Part shown: piece after piece, positions 26,348 to 34,356 of the stretch | How the letters are laid out: every line of letters begins with the position of its first letter | How positions within the stretch are numbered: position 1 is the first letter of the stretch | Assembly (NCBI RefSeq): GCF_001905725.1 | Contig: NZ_LIWB01000016.1 | Span: forward strand, 1 to 64,000 | DNA from: Streptomyces sp. CB02400 | GTDB lineage: Bacteria > Actinomycetota > Actinomycetes > Streptomycetales > Streptomycetaceae | DNA: 64,000 nucleotides | Direction: 5' to 3' | Notes under the pieces: model-generated | Told to the model about the DNA's origin: nothing | Database searches by the model: none | The model's input: only the letters and a program-made list of their open reading frames with translations | Translations under genes and position numbers: made by a program

Positions 26348-26440
26348 GGTGCTGTCGGCGAATCTCGCCGCCGTTCGGTGAGGGGAGCGTTTCCCCCGGC
26401 GAAACACCGCGTAGGCGGCGTCACGCCGGAAGAAACGCCG
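26348..26440. repeat. Degenerate palindromic element, copy 3
   Basis: It starts with 17 bp identical to 1744-1760. From 26380 to 26400 comes a 21-bp stretch with one mismatch to the left arm of the palindrome at 21494. The remainder matches the loop of that palindrome in reverse orientation and part of its right arm (gccggaagaaacgc). It abuts the truncated antitoxin-like gene. Confidence 0.65.
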
Positions 26441-26466
26441 GCTGGTCAGAACGGGACGGGAGCGGT

Positions 26467-27810
26467 TCAGGCGGGCAGCGGCTGCGCCTGCTCGAAACCC
26501 CGGGCGACGCGTTCCTGCATCTCCGGGGTCATCAGGGCGGTGGGCGGGTCGACCAGGCCGGCCACGCGCATGAAGGTGGCCGTCACCTCGCCGTCCACCG
26601 CGGCGGCGGTGTGCAGCCTGGCCATGTACATCCCGGACTGCTCCCACTCGGGGGTGCGTACGCCCTCCACCTCCGGGTAGCCCAGGTCGGCGCCCGCGGA
26701 GAACTGCCACGGCACCTCGATGACACCGTCGATGTCCTGGAAGAAGGCGAGCGGGTCCACCTCGCCCCGGGACAGGTGGTCGCGCAGGACCAGGGCCTCC
26801 AGTGCGGAGACCGTCATGCCCTGGCCGTAGACCGGGTTGAAGCTGCACGCGGCGTCGCCGAGCACCAGGTAGTGGCCCGGGAAGCGGGACAGCCGCTCGA
26901 ACCGGCGCCGCACACTGGCCGGGTACCGGAAGACCGTGCCGTCGCCGACCGGTTCGGCGTCGTGGATCGCGTCGTGGATGTCGGTCACCGGCAGGGTCCG
27001 GGTCCACTGGAGGAAGCCGTCGAGGTCGGCGGGTGCGCTGTCGCCCAGTACGCCGGTCAGCGAGACCACGACCAGACCGTCCTCGATGCGGGACAGGAAC
27101 GCCCCGCGCCGGTGGCTCGGCGAGGTGACCGGGTTGATCGACAGGTCGCCGTCCAGGACCGACTCGTCGCGCAGCCGGAACAGGCGGGTCGTGTAGCTGA
27201 GGTCGATCCGGATCCGGTCCTCCTCGGGGCGTCCGTAGCCCAGCTCCTCCAGCCACACCGGGGTGCGGGAGGCGCGACCGGTGGCGTCGACGACCAGATC
27301 CGCCGGGAGCGTGCGCTCCGTCGAGTCCGCGTCGTGGCCCTGCACCCGTACGCCGGTCACGTTCGCGCCGTCCTCGTCGGTGACGAGGCCGGTGATGTCG
27401 TGGCGCTCCAGGAAGGTGATGTTCCCGAGTGCGGCGACGCGTGCGCGCACCCGGCTCTCCAGCAGCGGGCGGGTGGCCGAGACGCAGACCAGCCCGGTGG
27501 CGCGGGGGCTGAGCCGCCGGCCGCCGAAGAACCAGCGCAGTTCGCCGAGGTCGCCGGTCGGGATGCCCGCGGCGACGGCCTCGTCGGTGAAGTCGGGGAA
27601 GAGCTCGTCGAGGATCTGCTGTCCGCGGGCGAGCAGCCCGTGGACGTGCCGGCCCTGCGGCACGCCCCTGCGCGCCGCGGTGGACCCGCCGATGTCGTCG
27701 CGCTCGACGACCAGGACCTCGCCGTAGGAATCGGCGAGCACCCGTGCGGCCAGGAGCCCCGCCATGCTGCCGCCGAGCACCACCGCGCGGTCACCCCGTG
27801 CGCCGGCCAT
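26467..27810 (-). CDS. FAD-dependent monooxygenase
   Basis: The protein has 447 residues. The FAD-binding Rossmann motif VVLGGSMAGLLAARVLAD is near residue 9, and GDAACSFNPVYGQGM near 315 is the second FAD/NAD(P)H motif of aromatic-hydroxylase-like flavoproteins. It probably hydroxylates or epoxidises a pathway intermediate, using NAD(P)H directly. The ATG at 27810 has GAGAGG 8 nt upstream; a GTG at 27819 is a close alternative. It lies 45 bp after the SgcJ-like gene on the same strand, the last gene of a leftward operon starting at 29516. Confidence 0.9.
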   Translation of the reverse strand: MAGARGDRAVVLGGSMAGLLAARVLADSYGEVLVVERDDIGGSTAARRGVPQGRHVHGLLARGQQILDELFPDFTDEAVAAGIPTGDLGELRWFFGGRRLSPRATGLVCVSATRPLLESRVRARVAALGNITFLERHDITGLVTDEDGANVTGVRVQGHDADSTERTLPADLVVDATGRASRTPVWLEELGYGRPEEDRIRIDLSYTTRLFRLRDESVLDGDLSINPVTSPSHRRGAFLSRIEDGLVVVSLTGVLGDSAPADLDGFLQWTRTLPVTDIHDAIHDAEPVGDGTVFRYPASVRRRFERLSRFPGHYLVLGDAACSFNPVYGQGMTVSALEALVLRDHLSRGEVDPLAFFQDIDGVIEVPWQFSAGADLGYPEVEGVRTPEWEQSGMYMARLHTAAAVDGEVTATFMRVAGLVDPPTALMTPEMQERVARGFEQAQPLPA

Positions 27811-27855
27811 CGCTGTCACCTCTCTCTTCCTCTTGCGTGAAGGGGACCGTCGCGC

Positions 27856-28287
27856 TCACGCGGCGTGCCGCGGGCTGTTCTGGTAGGCGCCGAGGAACCA
27901 CCGGCCGTCCCGCTTGACGACGACCCAGGACGCGTGGACGGCCCGCTCGGGCGCCGGCTCGGTCTCGCCCGGCGCGAGGATGCCGCCGCGCGTGATCAGC
28001 ACGCCGGCGCCCTCGTTGGCGAAGCGGATGTCGATCGGGGTGCCGGTGACGCGGGTGCCCTGGTAGGGGCCCGCGAAGGCGGCGGCGGCGAAGTTGCGGA
28101 TGGCGTCGCGGCCCTTCTCGTACACGCCCGGCAGGATCAGGGTCCCGTCGGGGGTGAACACCTCGGCGAAGGCGTCGGCGTCGTAGGCGGCCCACGCCTC
28201 GACGATGCGCTGGGGGATGGAGGCGACGGCGGCCTTGTCCTCGTCGGAGATCTCGACGGCGGGGGCGGTGGTGGTCTGCGTGGTCAT
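27856..28287 (-). CDS. SgcJ/EcaC-type SnoaL-like protein
   Basis: The 143-residue protein has the cone-shaped NTF2/SnoaL fold pattern: IVEAWAAYDADAFAEVFTPDGTLILPG near residue 28, and a C-terminal HASWVVVKRDGRWFLGAYQNS. It resembles the SgcJ/EcaC group, including SgcJ from the C-1027 cluster. Members serve as small binding or oxygenase-like proteins whose chemistry is usually unknown. It sits between an acyl-CoA-dehydrogenase-like hydroxylase and a FAD monooxygenase, so an accessory role in oxidation is plausible. Confidence 0.85.
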   Translation of the reverse strand: MTTQTTTAPAVEISDEDKAAVASIPQRIVEAWAAYDADAFAEVFTPDGTLILPGVYEKGRDAIRNFAAAAFAGPYQGTRVTGTPIDIRFANEGAGVLITRGGILAPGETEPAPERAVHASWVVVKRDGRWFLGAYQNSPRHAA

Positions 28288-28334
28288 GAGTCTGCTCTCT
28301 CTGCTCTCTGTCGCGGAACGGCGGCGGAACGGGC

Positions 28335-29516
28335 TCAGATGTAGAGCGTGTTGGGCTGCTGGCCGCACAGGATGCGGCCGTACAGCTCGGCGTTGGTGTT
28401 CGGGTTCATCAGGGCGTGCAGGCTCATGGCCTGGATGTCGCGGGTGATCCGCTGGATCGGCACGTCCCGGTAGACGGACGAGCCGCCGGAGGCGGAGGCG
28501 AAGATGTCGACGGCCTCCTTGGCCAGACGGACCGCGGCGCCCATGTCGGCGCGGGCGCGGGCCCGCTCCAGCACCGTCCACTCCTCGCCCGAGACGCCCT
28601 TGGAGTCGACGAGGTCGGCCAGGCGGTGCGCGTGGAACTCGGCCTGGTCCGCCTTGAGCACCGCCTCGGACACCTGGAGGTGTGTCAGGGGGGCCTCGGC
28701 CTGCTTGGCGTACCAGGTGTAGGTCAGGGTGCGGTCCGGGAGCCGCTCGAAGAAGACGTCCTGGGCGGCGCGGGCCAGGCCCACCGCGGTGCCGACCGAG
28801 GAGGCGGCGGCGACCGGCAGCAGCGGGGCCCGGTAGATCGGGGTGTCCGCGTTGAGCCGGGAGGCGTACTGGCCGGTCAGGACGGCCGGCAGCGGCAGCA
28901 CGCGCTCCTGGGGGATGAACACGTCCTTGGCGACGGTGGAGACGCTGCCGGTGCCGCGCAGTCCGGAGGTGTCCCAGTCGTCGACGATCTCGAGCTGGTC
29001 CATGGGCACGAGCGCCATCAGCGGCAGGTGCTGGCCGTGCGGCATCTCCTGCGCGGCGATGACCTCCTGCCAGTGGGCGTGCGGGGCGCCGCTGACGAAG
29101 CTCCACCTGCCGTTGACGACGATGCCGCCCTCCACGGGGGTGGCCTGCGCGGACGGGCTGAGCGTGCCGCAGACGCGCACGTCGGGGGTGGCGAAGACCT
29201 CGTCCTGGACGCTGTCGGGGAACAGGCACGTCATGAACGTGGGGATCCAGTACACCGACGCCGTCCAGGCGGCGGCCCCGTCGCCGCGGGCCAGCTCGGT
29301 GGCCACGTCGACCAGGGTGCGGGTGTCGGCCTCGTAGCCGCCGTACCGCTTGGGCACCCGCAGCTTGAAGACGCCGGCTCCGGCCAGCGCCTCGATCGTC
29401 TCGTCCTGGAGCCGGCCGGCGTCCTCGGCCTTCGGGGCGTTCTCGCGCAGCAGCGGCGCGACTTCGGCCGCGCGCCGGACAAGCTGCGCACGCGTGGGGA
29501 TGTCGGCGGTGAGCAT
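28335..29516 (-). CDS. Acyl-CoA-dehydrogenase-fold flavin monooxygenase
   Basis: The protein has 393 residues and resembles the one at 18960: GVFKLRVPKRYGGYE near residue 48 and GRWSFVSGAPHAHWQEV near 136. This is the group D hydroxylase pattern rather than that of a true acyl-CoA dehydrogenase. A flavin-dependent hydroxylation or N-oxidation is likely. The ATG at 29516 has GGGAGGAC upstream. It heads a leftward three-gene operon and is divergent from the HpaB-like gene, with the intergenic region carrying candidate regulatory motifs. Confidence 0.87.
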   Translation of the reverse strand: MLTADIPTRAQLVRRAAEVAPLLRENAPKAEDAGRLQDETIEALAGAGVFKLRVPKRYGGYEADTRTLVDVATELARGDGAAAWTASVYWIPTFMTCLFPDSVQDEVFATPDVRVCGTLSPSAQATPVEGGIVVNGRWSFVSGAPHAHWQEVIAAQEMPHGQHLPLMALVPMDQLEIVDDWDTSGLRGTGSVSTVAKDVFIPQERVLPLPAVLTGQYASRLNADTPIYRAPLLPVAAASSVGTAVGLARAAQDVFFERLPDRTLTYTWYAKQAEAPLTHLQVSEAVLKADQAEFHAHRLADLVDSKGVSGEEWTVLERARARADMGAAVRLAKEAVDIFASASGGSSVYRDVPIQRITRDIQAMSLHALMNPNTNAELYGRILCGQQPNTLYI

Positions 29517-29596
29517 CGTGTAGTCCTCCCGGGACGTGACAGGTCGTACCACCAGGCGGTGCTGACCCGACCTCACACCGCGGCGGGCCGCCGGGG

Positions 29597-29645
29597 CACC
29601 TTCCGGATTGCGCTCCCGCGCCCTGGCCGCGACTTCGCCATCTCG
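29597..29645 (-). promoter_or_regulatory. Candidate motif A and B in divergent region
   Basis: Read on the minus strand, a motif-A-like sequence (29630-29645, 12 of 16 matches to the copy at 9760) is followed by GCAATCCGGAAGGTG (29597-29611), 13 of 15 matches to 57078-57092. The second lies 81 bp before the start at 29516. The A-to-B spacing of 34 bp is close to that before the operons at 9897 and 15653. Confidence 0.45.
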
Positions 29646-29716
29646 CCCGCGGACCGGCCCCAGTGCCGCACGGGGGAAGAAGCCCGGGGGGTGTCCCGGC
29701 TGCCACGATGAGACGC

Positions 29717-31300
29717 ATGACCGATCAGCAGGATGCCGCCGCTCACCCGGCGGACGGACCCCGGACGCGGCCGCTGACGGGCGAGGAGTACCTCGAGAGC
29801 CTGCGCGACGACCGCGAGGTCTTCCTCTACGGCGACCGGGTCAAGGACGTCACCGCGCACCCGGCGTTCGCCAACCCGGCACGGATGACGGCCCGTCTCT
29901 ACGACGCCCTGCACGACCCCGCCCACCGGGACGTGCTGACCACGCACACGGACGGCGGGGCGGCGGCGGGCTACACGCACCGCTTCTTCACCACCCCGCG
30001 CTCCGCCGAGGACCTGGTCGCCGACCAGCGGGCCATCGCGGCCTGGTCCCGGATGAGCTACGGCTGGATGGGCCGCAGCCCGGACTACAAGGCGGCGTTC
30101 CTCGGCACCCTGGGCGCCAACGCCGACTTCTACGCGCCCTTCGACGACAACGCGCGCCGCTGGTACCGCGAGTCGCAGGAGAAGGTCCTGTACTGGAACC
30201 ACGCGATCGTGCACCCGCCCGTGGACCGCAACCTGCCGCCCGACAAGGTCTCCGACGTGTTCGTGCACGTGGAGAAGGAGACCGACGCGGGCCTGGTGGT
30301 CAGCGGGGCCAAGGTGGTCGCCACCGGGTCGGCGCTGACCCACGCGAACTTCATCGCCCACCACGGACTGCCGGTGAAGGAGAAGAGGTTCGCCCTCATC
30401 GCCACCGTGCCCACCGGCGACAAGGGCGTGAAGCTGATCTGCCGGCCCTCCTACACCGCGACGTCCGCGGTGATGGGCAGCCCCTTCGACTACCCGCTCT
30501 CCTCCCGGCTCGACGAGAACGACACCATCCTCGTCCTGGACAAGGTCCTCGTCCCCTGGGAGAACGTGTTCGTCTACGGCGACACGGCCAAGGTCCAGAT
30601 GTTCTCCGGGCAGTCCGGCTTCATGGAGCGCTTCACCTTCCACGGCTGCGTCCGTCTCGCGGTGAAGCTGGAGTTCATCGCCGGGCTCCTCGCCAAGGCC
30701 CTGGAGATCACCGGCACCCAGGACTTCCGCGGCGTCCAGACCCGGCTGGGGGAGGTGCTCGCCTGGCGCAACCTGTTCTGGGGGCTGTCCGACGCGGCCG
30801 CCCGCAACCCGGTGAAGTGGCGGGGCGGCGCGGTGCTGCCCAATCCGCAGTACGGCATGGCGTACCGGTGGTTCATGCAGGTCGGCTACCCGCGCGTCAA
30901 GGAGATCGTCCAGCAGGACGTGGCCAGCGGGCTGATCTACCTCAACTCCAGCGCCGAGGACTTCAAGAACCCGGAGATCCGCCCCTACCTCGACACCTAT
31001 CTGCGCGGCTCCGGGGGCATCGGGGCCGAGGAGCGGGTCAAGGTGCTGAAACTGCTGTGGGACGCGGTGGGCACCGAGTTCGGCGGCCGGCACGAGCTGT
31101 ACGAGCGCAACTACGCCGGCAACCACGAGGCGACCCGGGCCGAGCTGCTGTTCGCCCAGACCGCCTCCGGGCAGCTCGACGAGTACAAGGCGTTCGCCGA
31201 CCAGTGCCTGTCCGAGTACGACCTGGACGGCTGGACCGCCCCCGACCTCGTCTCCTTCGACCACCTGCGCGGGTCCCTCCCCGGACTGCTCGGCGGCTGA
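29717..31300 (+). CDS. HpaB/SgcC-type FADH2-dependent hydroxylase
   Basis: The protein has 527 residues, the length of 4-hydroxyphenylacetate 3-monooxygenase (HpaB) and of SgcC. Family features include RPLTGEEYLESLRDDREVF at the start, a C-terminal dimerisation region, and SYGWMGRSPDYKAAFL in the N-terminal domain. Such enzymes ortho-hydroxylate phenols, free or bound to a carrier protein as with SgcC. This fits the TyrA-like gene and the A-PCP protein elsewhere in the cluster. ATG 29708 and 29717 are both possible; neither has a strong ribosome site. It appears monocistronic and ends at a shared hairpin. Confidence 0.9.
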   Translation: MTDQQDAAAHPADGPRTRPLTGEEYLESLRDDREVFLYGDRVKDVTAHPAFANPARMTARLYDALHDPAHRDVLTTHTDGGAAAGYTHRFFTTPRSAEDLVADQRAIAAWSRMSYGWMGRSPDYKAAFLGTLGANADFYAPFDDNARRWYRESQEKVLYWNHAIVHPPVDRNLPPDKVSDVFVHVEKETDAGLVVSGAKVVATGSALTHANFIAHHGLPVKEKRFALIATVPTGDKGVKLICRPSYTATSAVMGSPFDYPLSSRLDENDTILVLDKVLVPWENVFVYGDTAKVQMFSGQSGFMERFTFHGCVRLAVKLEFIAGLLAKALEITGTQDFRGVQTRLGEVLAWRNLFWGLSDAAARNPVKWRGGAVLPNPQYGMAYRWFMQVGYPRVKEIVQQDVASGLIYLNSSAEDFKNPEIRPYLDTYLRGSGGIGAEERVKVLKLLWDAVGTEFGGRHELYERNYAGNHEATRAELLFAQTASGQLDEYKAFADQCLSEYDLDGWTAPDLVSFDHLRGSLPGLLGG

Positions 31301-31321
31301 ATCCCCCGCGGCGCCGAGCGG

Positions 31322-31355
31322 GCGGCCGGGGCCCCGGAAAGGGGGCCCCGGCCGC
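31322..31355. terminator. Bidirectional hairpin terminator
   Basis: Arms 31322-31335 and 31342-31355 are perfectly complementary over 14 bp with a 6-nt loop, followed by a T-rich stretch on the plus strand. It separates two convergent genes. Confidence 0.85.
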
Positions 31356-31378
31356 TCCTTTTGCCGTTCCTTCTGCCG

Positions 31379-33034
31379 TCAGCGGCCGAGCAGGTCGGAC
31401 AGGAACGGCGCCAGCACGCCCTGGGACACCTTGCAGTCCAGCAGCAGCGTGCCCTCCGCCCCCCGGGCGGTCCACTCCGGTACGGCGCTCAGGTCGCCGG
31501 TGCCGCGGACGGTGACGGCCCGTGCCCCGAGCGCCCGCGCCACCGCGGCGAAGTCGGTGTCGTCGAAACGCAGCGTGGCCGCGTCCGCGCCCCGGGGCAC
31601 GTACATGTGCTCCTCGAAGCCGTAGGACGCGTCGTCGTAGACCACCACCAGTGCCGACCGGCCCGAGCGCACCAGGGTCTCCAGTTCGGGCAGCCCCATC
31701 AGCGCCCCGCCGTCGCCGACGGCGGCCACCGTGGTGCGGTCGGGCCGGCCCACGGCCGCGCCGACCGCGCCCGCCAGGCCCAGCCCGATGCTCTGGAAGG
31801 CGGCGCCGGTGAACACCAGCCCCGCCGGGTCCGGCACCGGCCAGTACATGGTCGGCCAGCCGATGAAGTGGCCCCCGTCCAGGACGACCGTGCGCTCGGC
31901 GGGCAGCAGCGGGGCCAGCTCCCGGGTCAGGGTGCGCGGGTCGATCCGGCCCCCGCCGGAGGCGTCGGGGTGGGGCAGGGCGGCCCAGCCGTCGGCGGCA
32001 CGCCGGAGCGCGCCGGAGGCGGCGGCCCGCTCGCGCCACGGGGAACGGGCGATGCCGTGCGCGTCGGCCGCGTCCAGCAGCCGGGTGGCCACGGCCGCCG
32101 CGTCACCGCGTACGGCGAGGTCCGCGCGGGGCGCGCGGGCCCCTTCCAGGGTGACCTGGACGACGCGGGCGGCCGGGTCGAGGATCCGTCCGCCGTGCAG
32201 CGTGAAGTCGCCCAGGCTGGTGCCGAACGCCAGCACCACGTCCGCCTCGCCCATCAGGGCGGCCGCCGGCGGGGAGGCGAACCCCCCGCACAGGCCGAGC
32301 GCGGCGGGGTGCGCGGCGAACATGCCGTTCGCCATGACCGTGGTGGCCAGCAGCGCGCCGAGCCGGTCGCCGAGGTCGGTGAGGATCTTCGCCGCGCCCG
32401 AACGCCAGGCGCCCAGCCCGGCCAGGAGCAGCGGGCGGCGGGCGGCGGACAGGAGGGTGAGGATCTCGTCGGTCTCGTCGGTCCCGTCGGACTCCTCGGC
32501 GCGGGCCTGCGGCGGTGGCGGCGTCATGGGTACGGGTACGGCGGACAGCTCGCGGTCGGTCAGGTCGCCGGGCAGGAACAGTGCCACGGGGCACTGGGCG
32601 GCGGTCGCGGTGCGCACGGCCCGTACGGTGTCCTCCACCGCCGTGTCCGGGTCCGTCGGACGTACGACGGGCACCCCCAGGGAGGCGGCCAGGGCGCTCT
32701 GGTCGATGTCGTGGGCGCGTGGGCCCGCCACCGGGGCGTCGCCGCACAGCAGGACCACGGCGCTGCGGTTCTTGGCGGCCTCGGCCAGCGCGGTCGCCGT
32801 GTTGGCCAGCCCCGGCCCGTGCGTGGTCGTGCACACGGCGACCCGCCCGGTGGCCCGGAAGTAGGCGTCGGCCATGGCCATCGCGCCGCCCTCGTGCCGG
32901 GCCGCCGTGTAGTGCACACCGGCCCGCGTCAGCGCGGCGGTGGCCAGGATGTTGCCGCCGCCGACCAGGCCGAAGGCGTGGTCGATGCCGCAGCCGGCCA
33001 GGGTCTGGGCGACCGCGGTCGCGAATGTCGTCAT
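31379..33034 (-). CDS. ThDP-dependent enzyme (acetolactate-synthase-like)
   Basis: The protein has 551 residues. The catalytic glutamate sits in RHEGGAMAMADAYFRATG near residue 47, and the ThDP-binding GDGG...YDDASYG motif is near residue 440. The three-domain layout matches the acetolactate synthase/benzoylformate decarboxylase superfamily. Cluster-borne members decarboxylate a 2-keto acid or make an acyloin bond. A keto acid from the TyrA-like or aldolase steps could be its substrate; this is inference. It lies 11 bp after the methyltransferase gene on the minus strand, so they are co-transcribed. Confidence 0.9.
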   Translation of the reverse strand: MTTFATAVAQTLAGCGIDHAFGLVGGGNILATAALTRAGVHYTAARHEGGAMAMADAYFRATGRVAVCTTTHGPGLANTATALAEAAKNRSAVVLLCGDAPVAGPRAHDIDQSALAASLGVPVVRPTDPDTAVEDTVRAVRTATAAQCPVALFLPGDLTDRELSAVPVPMTPPPPQARAEESDGTDETDEILTLLSAARRPLLLAGLGAWRSGAAKILTDLGDRLGALLATTVMANGMFAAHPAALGLCGGFASPPAAALMGEADVVLAFGTSLGDFTLHGGRILDPAARVVQVTLEGARAPRADLAVRGDAAAVATRLLDAADAHGIARSPWRERAAASGALRRAADGWAALPHPDASGGGRIDPRTLTRELAPLLPAERTVVLDGGHFIGWPTMYWPVPDPAGLVFTGAAFQSIGLGLAGAVGAAVGRPDRTTVAAVGDGGALMGLPELETLVRSGRSALVVVYDDASYGFEEHMYVPRGADAATLRFDDTDFAAVARALGARAVTVRGTGDLSAVPEWTARGAEGTLLLDCKVSQGVLAPFLSDLLGR

Positions 33035-33045
33035 CGTCGGGCCTT

Positions 33046-34053
33046 TCAGGCCAGTTCGAAGATGACCTCTCCCACGGTCATCTCGATGCGGTTGGTGCGC
33101 ACCAGCTCCCAGCCGCCCTCGGCGAAGACGGACTCCCAGTCGGCGACGGTGGGCAGGAACGTGCCCATCAGGTCGTGGCCGAGCTCGAAACCGAGGGTGA
33201 AGACGGGCAGTTCGGTGTCGGGCAGGTCGGTGCGGGTGGCGTCGCCGATCAGCAGCCGGCGGGCGGACGGGAAGGCCTCGCGCAGCCGCCGCAGGGTGGC
33301 GATCGCGTTCTCGCGCCGGCCGTCCCGCCAGAAGTCGTGGCCCATCATGAAGCACGTCAGCAGCTCCACGTCGGCGTACTCGGGCCGCGGTTCGAGGCTC
33401 AGGACGTCGCCGTGCAGGAACGCGGTGCGGTCGGCCAGGCCCGCCGCGTCCGCCTCCGCGCGCGCCACCTCCAGCGCGGGGCGGGCGATGTCGATGCCCG
33501 TCCCCGTGGTGCCGGGGTGGCGGTCGAGGATCTGCATCAGCCGGGCCCCGCTGCCGCAGCCGAGGTCGGCGACCCGGGTGAAGGGGAACTCCACCCGTCC
33601 CATCGCCGCCCAGAACGCGGGGGCGTAGGTGACCTGGTCGATCTCGCGGCAGGCGAAGGCGATGGCGGCGGAGTCACGCCGGTAGAAGGAGCCGGTGCGG
33701 TTCTCGTTGCGCAGCACGGCCGGGATCTGCTGGAAGAGTTCCGCGCTGCCCCGGGCCAGCCAGTGGAAGAAGGACTTGTTGCGGTACATCTCGTCGAAGC
33801 CGTCCAGCGCGGTGACGACCGTGCCCTCGCGCCGCACCAGGCCCACCGCGGACAGTGCGCGGAACAGGCCCGTGGTCGACGCGGGGTCCAGGCCGCCGCG
33901 GTCCGCGAAGTCCGCGGTGTCCAGGGTGCGGGCGCGGTGCAGTTCGTCGAGTGCGCCGATCTCCCATGCCGCGGCGATGGCCCAGGCGGCCACGGCCGAG
34001 TTGAAGAGCGAGGCAATGCCGCGCGTGTTGCTCTGTGCGATGTCCACCGTCAC
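33046..34053 (-). CDS. SAM-dependent methyltransferase
   Basis: The protein has 335 residues. An N-terminal helical, winged-helix-like domain (residues about 10-100) is followed by a class I methyltransferase with the SAM motif VADLGCGSGARLMQIL near residue 160 and GIDIARPALEVAR after it. This is the layout of small-molecule O-, N- or C-methyltransferases of secondary metabolism. Start is GTG at 34053. It is followed closely by the ThDP-enzyme gene. Confidence 0.88.
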   Translation of the reverse strand: MTVDIAQSNTRGIASLFNSAVAAWAIAAAWEIGALDELHRARTLDTADFADRGGLDPASTTGLFRALSAVGLVRREGTVVTALDGFDEMYRNKSFFHWLARGSAELFQQIPAVLRNENRTGSFYRRDSAAIAFACREIDQVTYAPAFWAAMGRVEFPFTRVADLGCGSGARLMQILDRHPGTTGTGIDIARPALEVARAEADAAGLADRTAFLHGDVLSLEPRPEYADVELLTCFMMGHDFWRDGRRENAIATLRRLREAFPSARRLLIGDATRTDLPDTELPVFTLGFELGHDLMGTFLPTVADWESVFAEGGWELVRTNRIEMTVGEVIFELA

Positions 34054-34356
34054 TGCTCAGCACCTCATCCGGGAGAAGGTCCGGGCGCCTTGCCCGCGGC
34101 GACCATGCTCTGTGGCGGGGGTGGGCGAGGGCATCTCTGAGGCTGCTCAGCCGTTGGCGTGGGTGCGCGGTGCCTTGCCGGGGCCCCGGCGTCGGTGTGG
34201 GCCGGGGGGTGGTCGCGCTGCCCGGCGCTTGCGGGGTGCCGTCGCGCCCACCCGTGCCGCCCTGCGGCACGACTGCCCGCGGAGGGCGGGGATGCGGCAC
34301 GACTGCCCGCGGAGGGCGGGGATGCGGCACGACTGCCCGCGGAGGGTGGGAGCGTG
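34054..34356. other. Intergenic region with 30-bp repeats
   Basis: The region between the MFS gene end and the methyltransferase start holds a 30-bp tandem repeat (34264-34350). The methyltransferase promoter should lie here, on the minus strand. No gene was seen; open frames through the repeat are an effect of its 30-bp period. Confidence 0.5.
34264..34350. repeat. 30-bp tandem repeat, about 2.9 copies
   Basis: Units begin at 34264, 34294 and 34324 (gcggcacgactgcccgcgga then gggcggggat). The array lies directly after the stop of the MFS gene on the minus strand. Copies 1 and 2 are identical and the third has one or two changes. Confidence 0.9.

Noticed and set aside
25484..27256. Long minus-strand frame joining the Fic-like region with the FAD monooxygenase
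   Set aside because: It is in a different frame from both genes and has shadow composition.
27856..29718. A 620-residue fusion of the SgcJ-like protein with upstream sequence
   Set aside because: Only the last 143 codons look like protein; upstream it runs antiphase through the ACAD-like gene, and a proper ATG exists at 28287.
34264..34350. Possible CRISPR array
   Set aside because: The 30-bp units are directly tandem with no spacers, there are under three copies and no cas genes.
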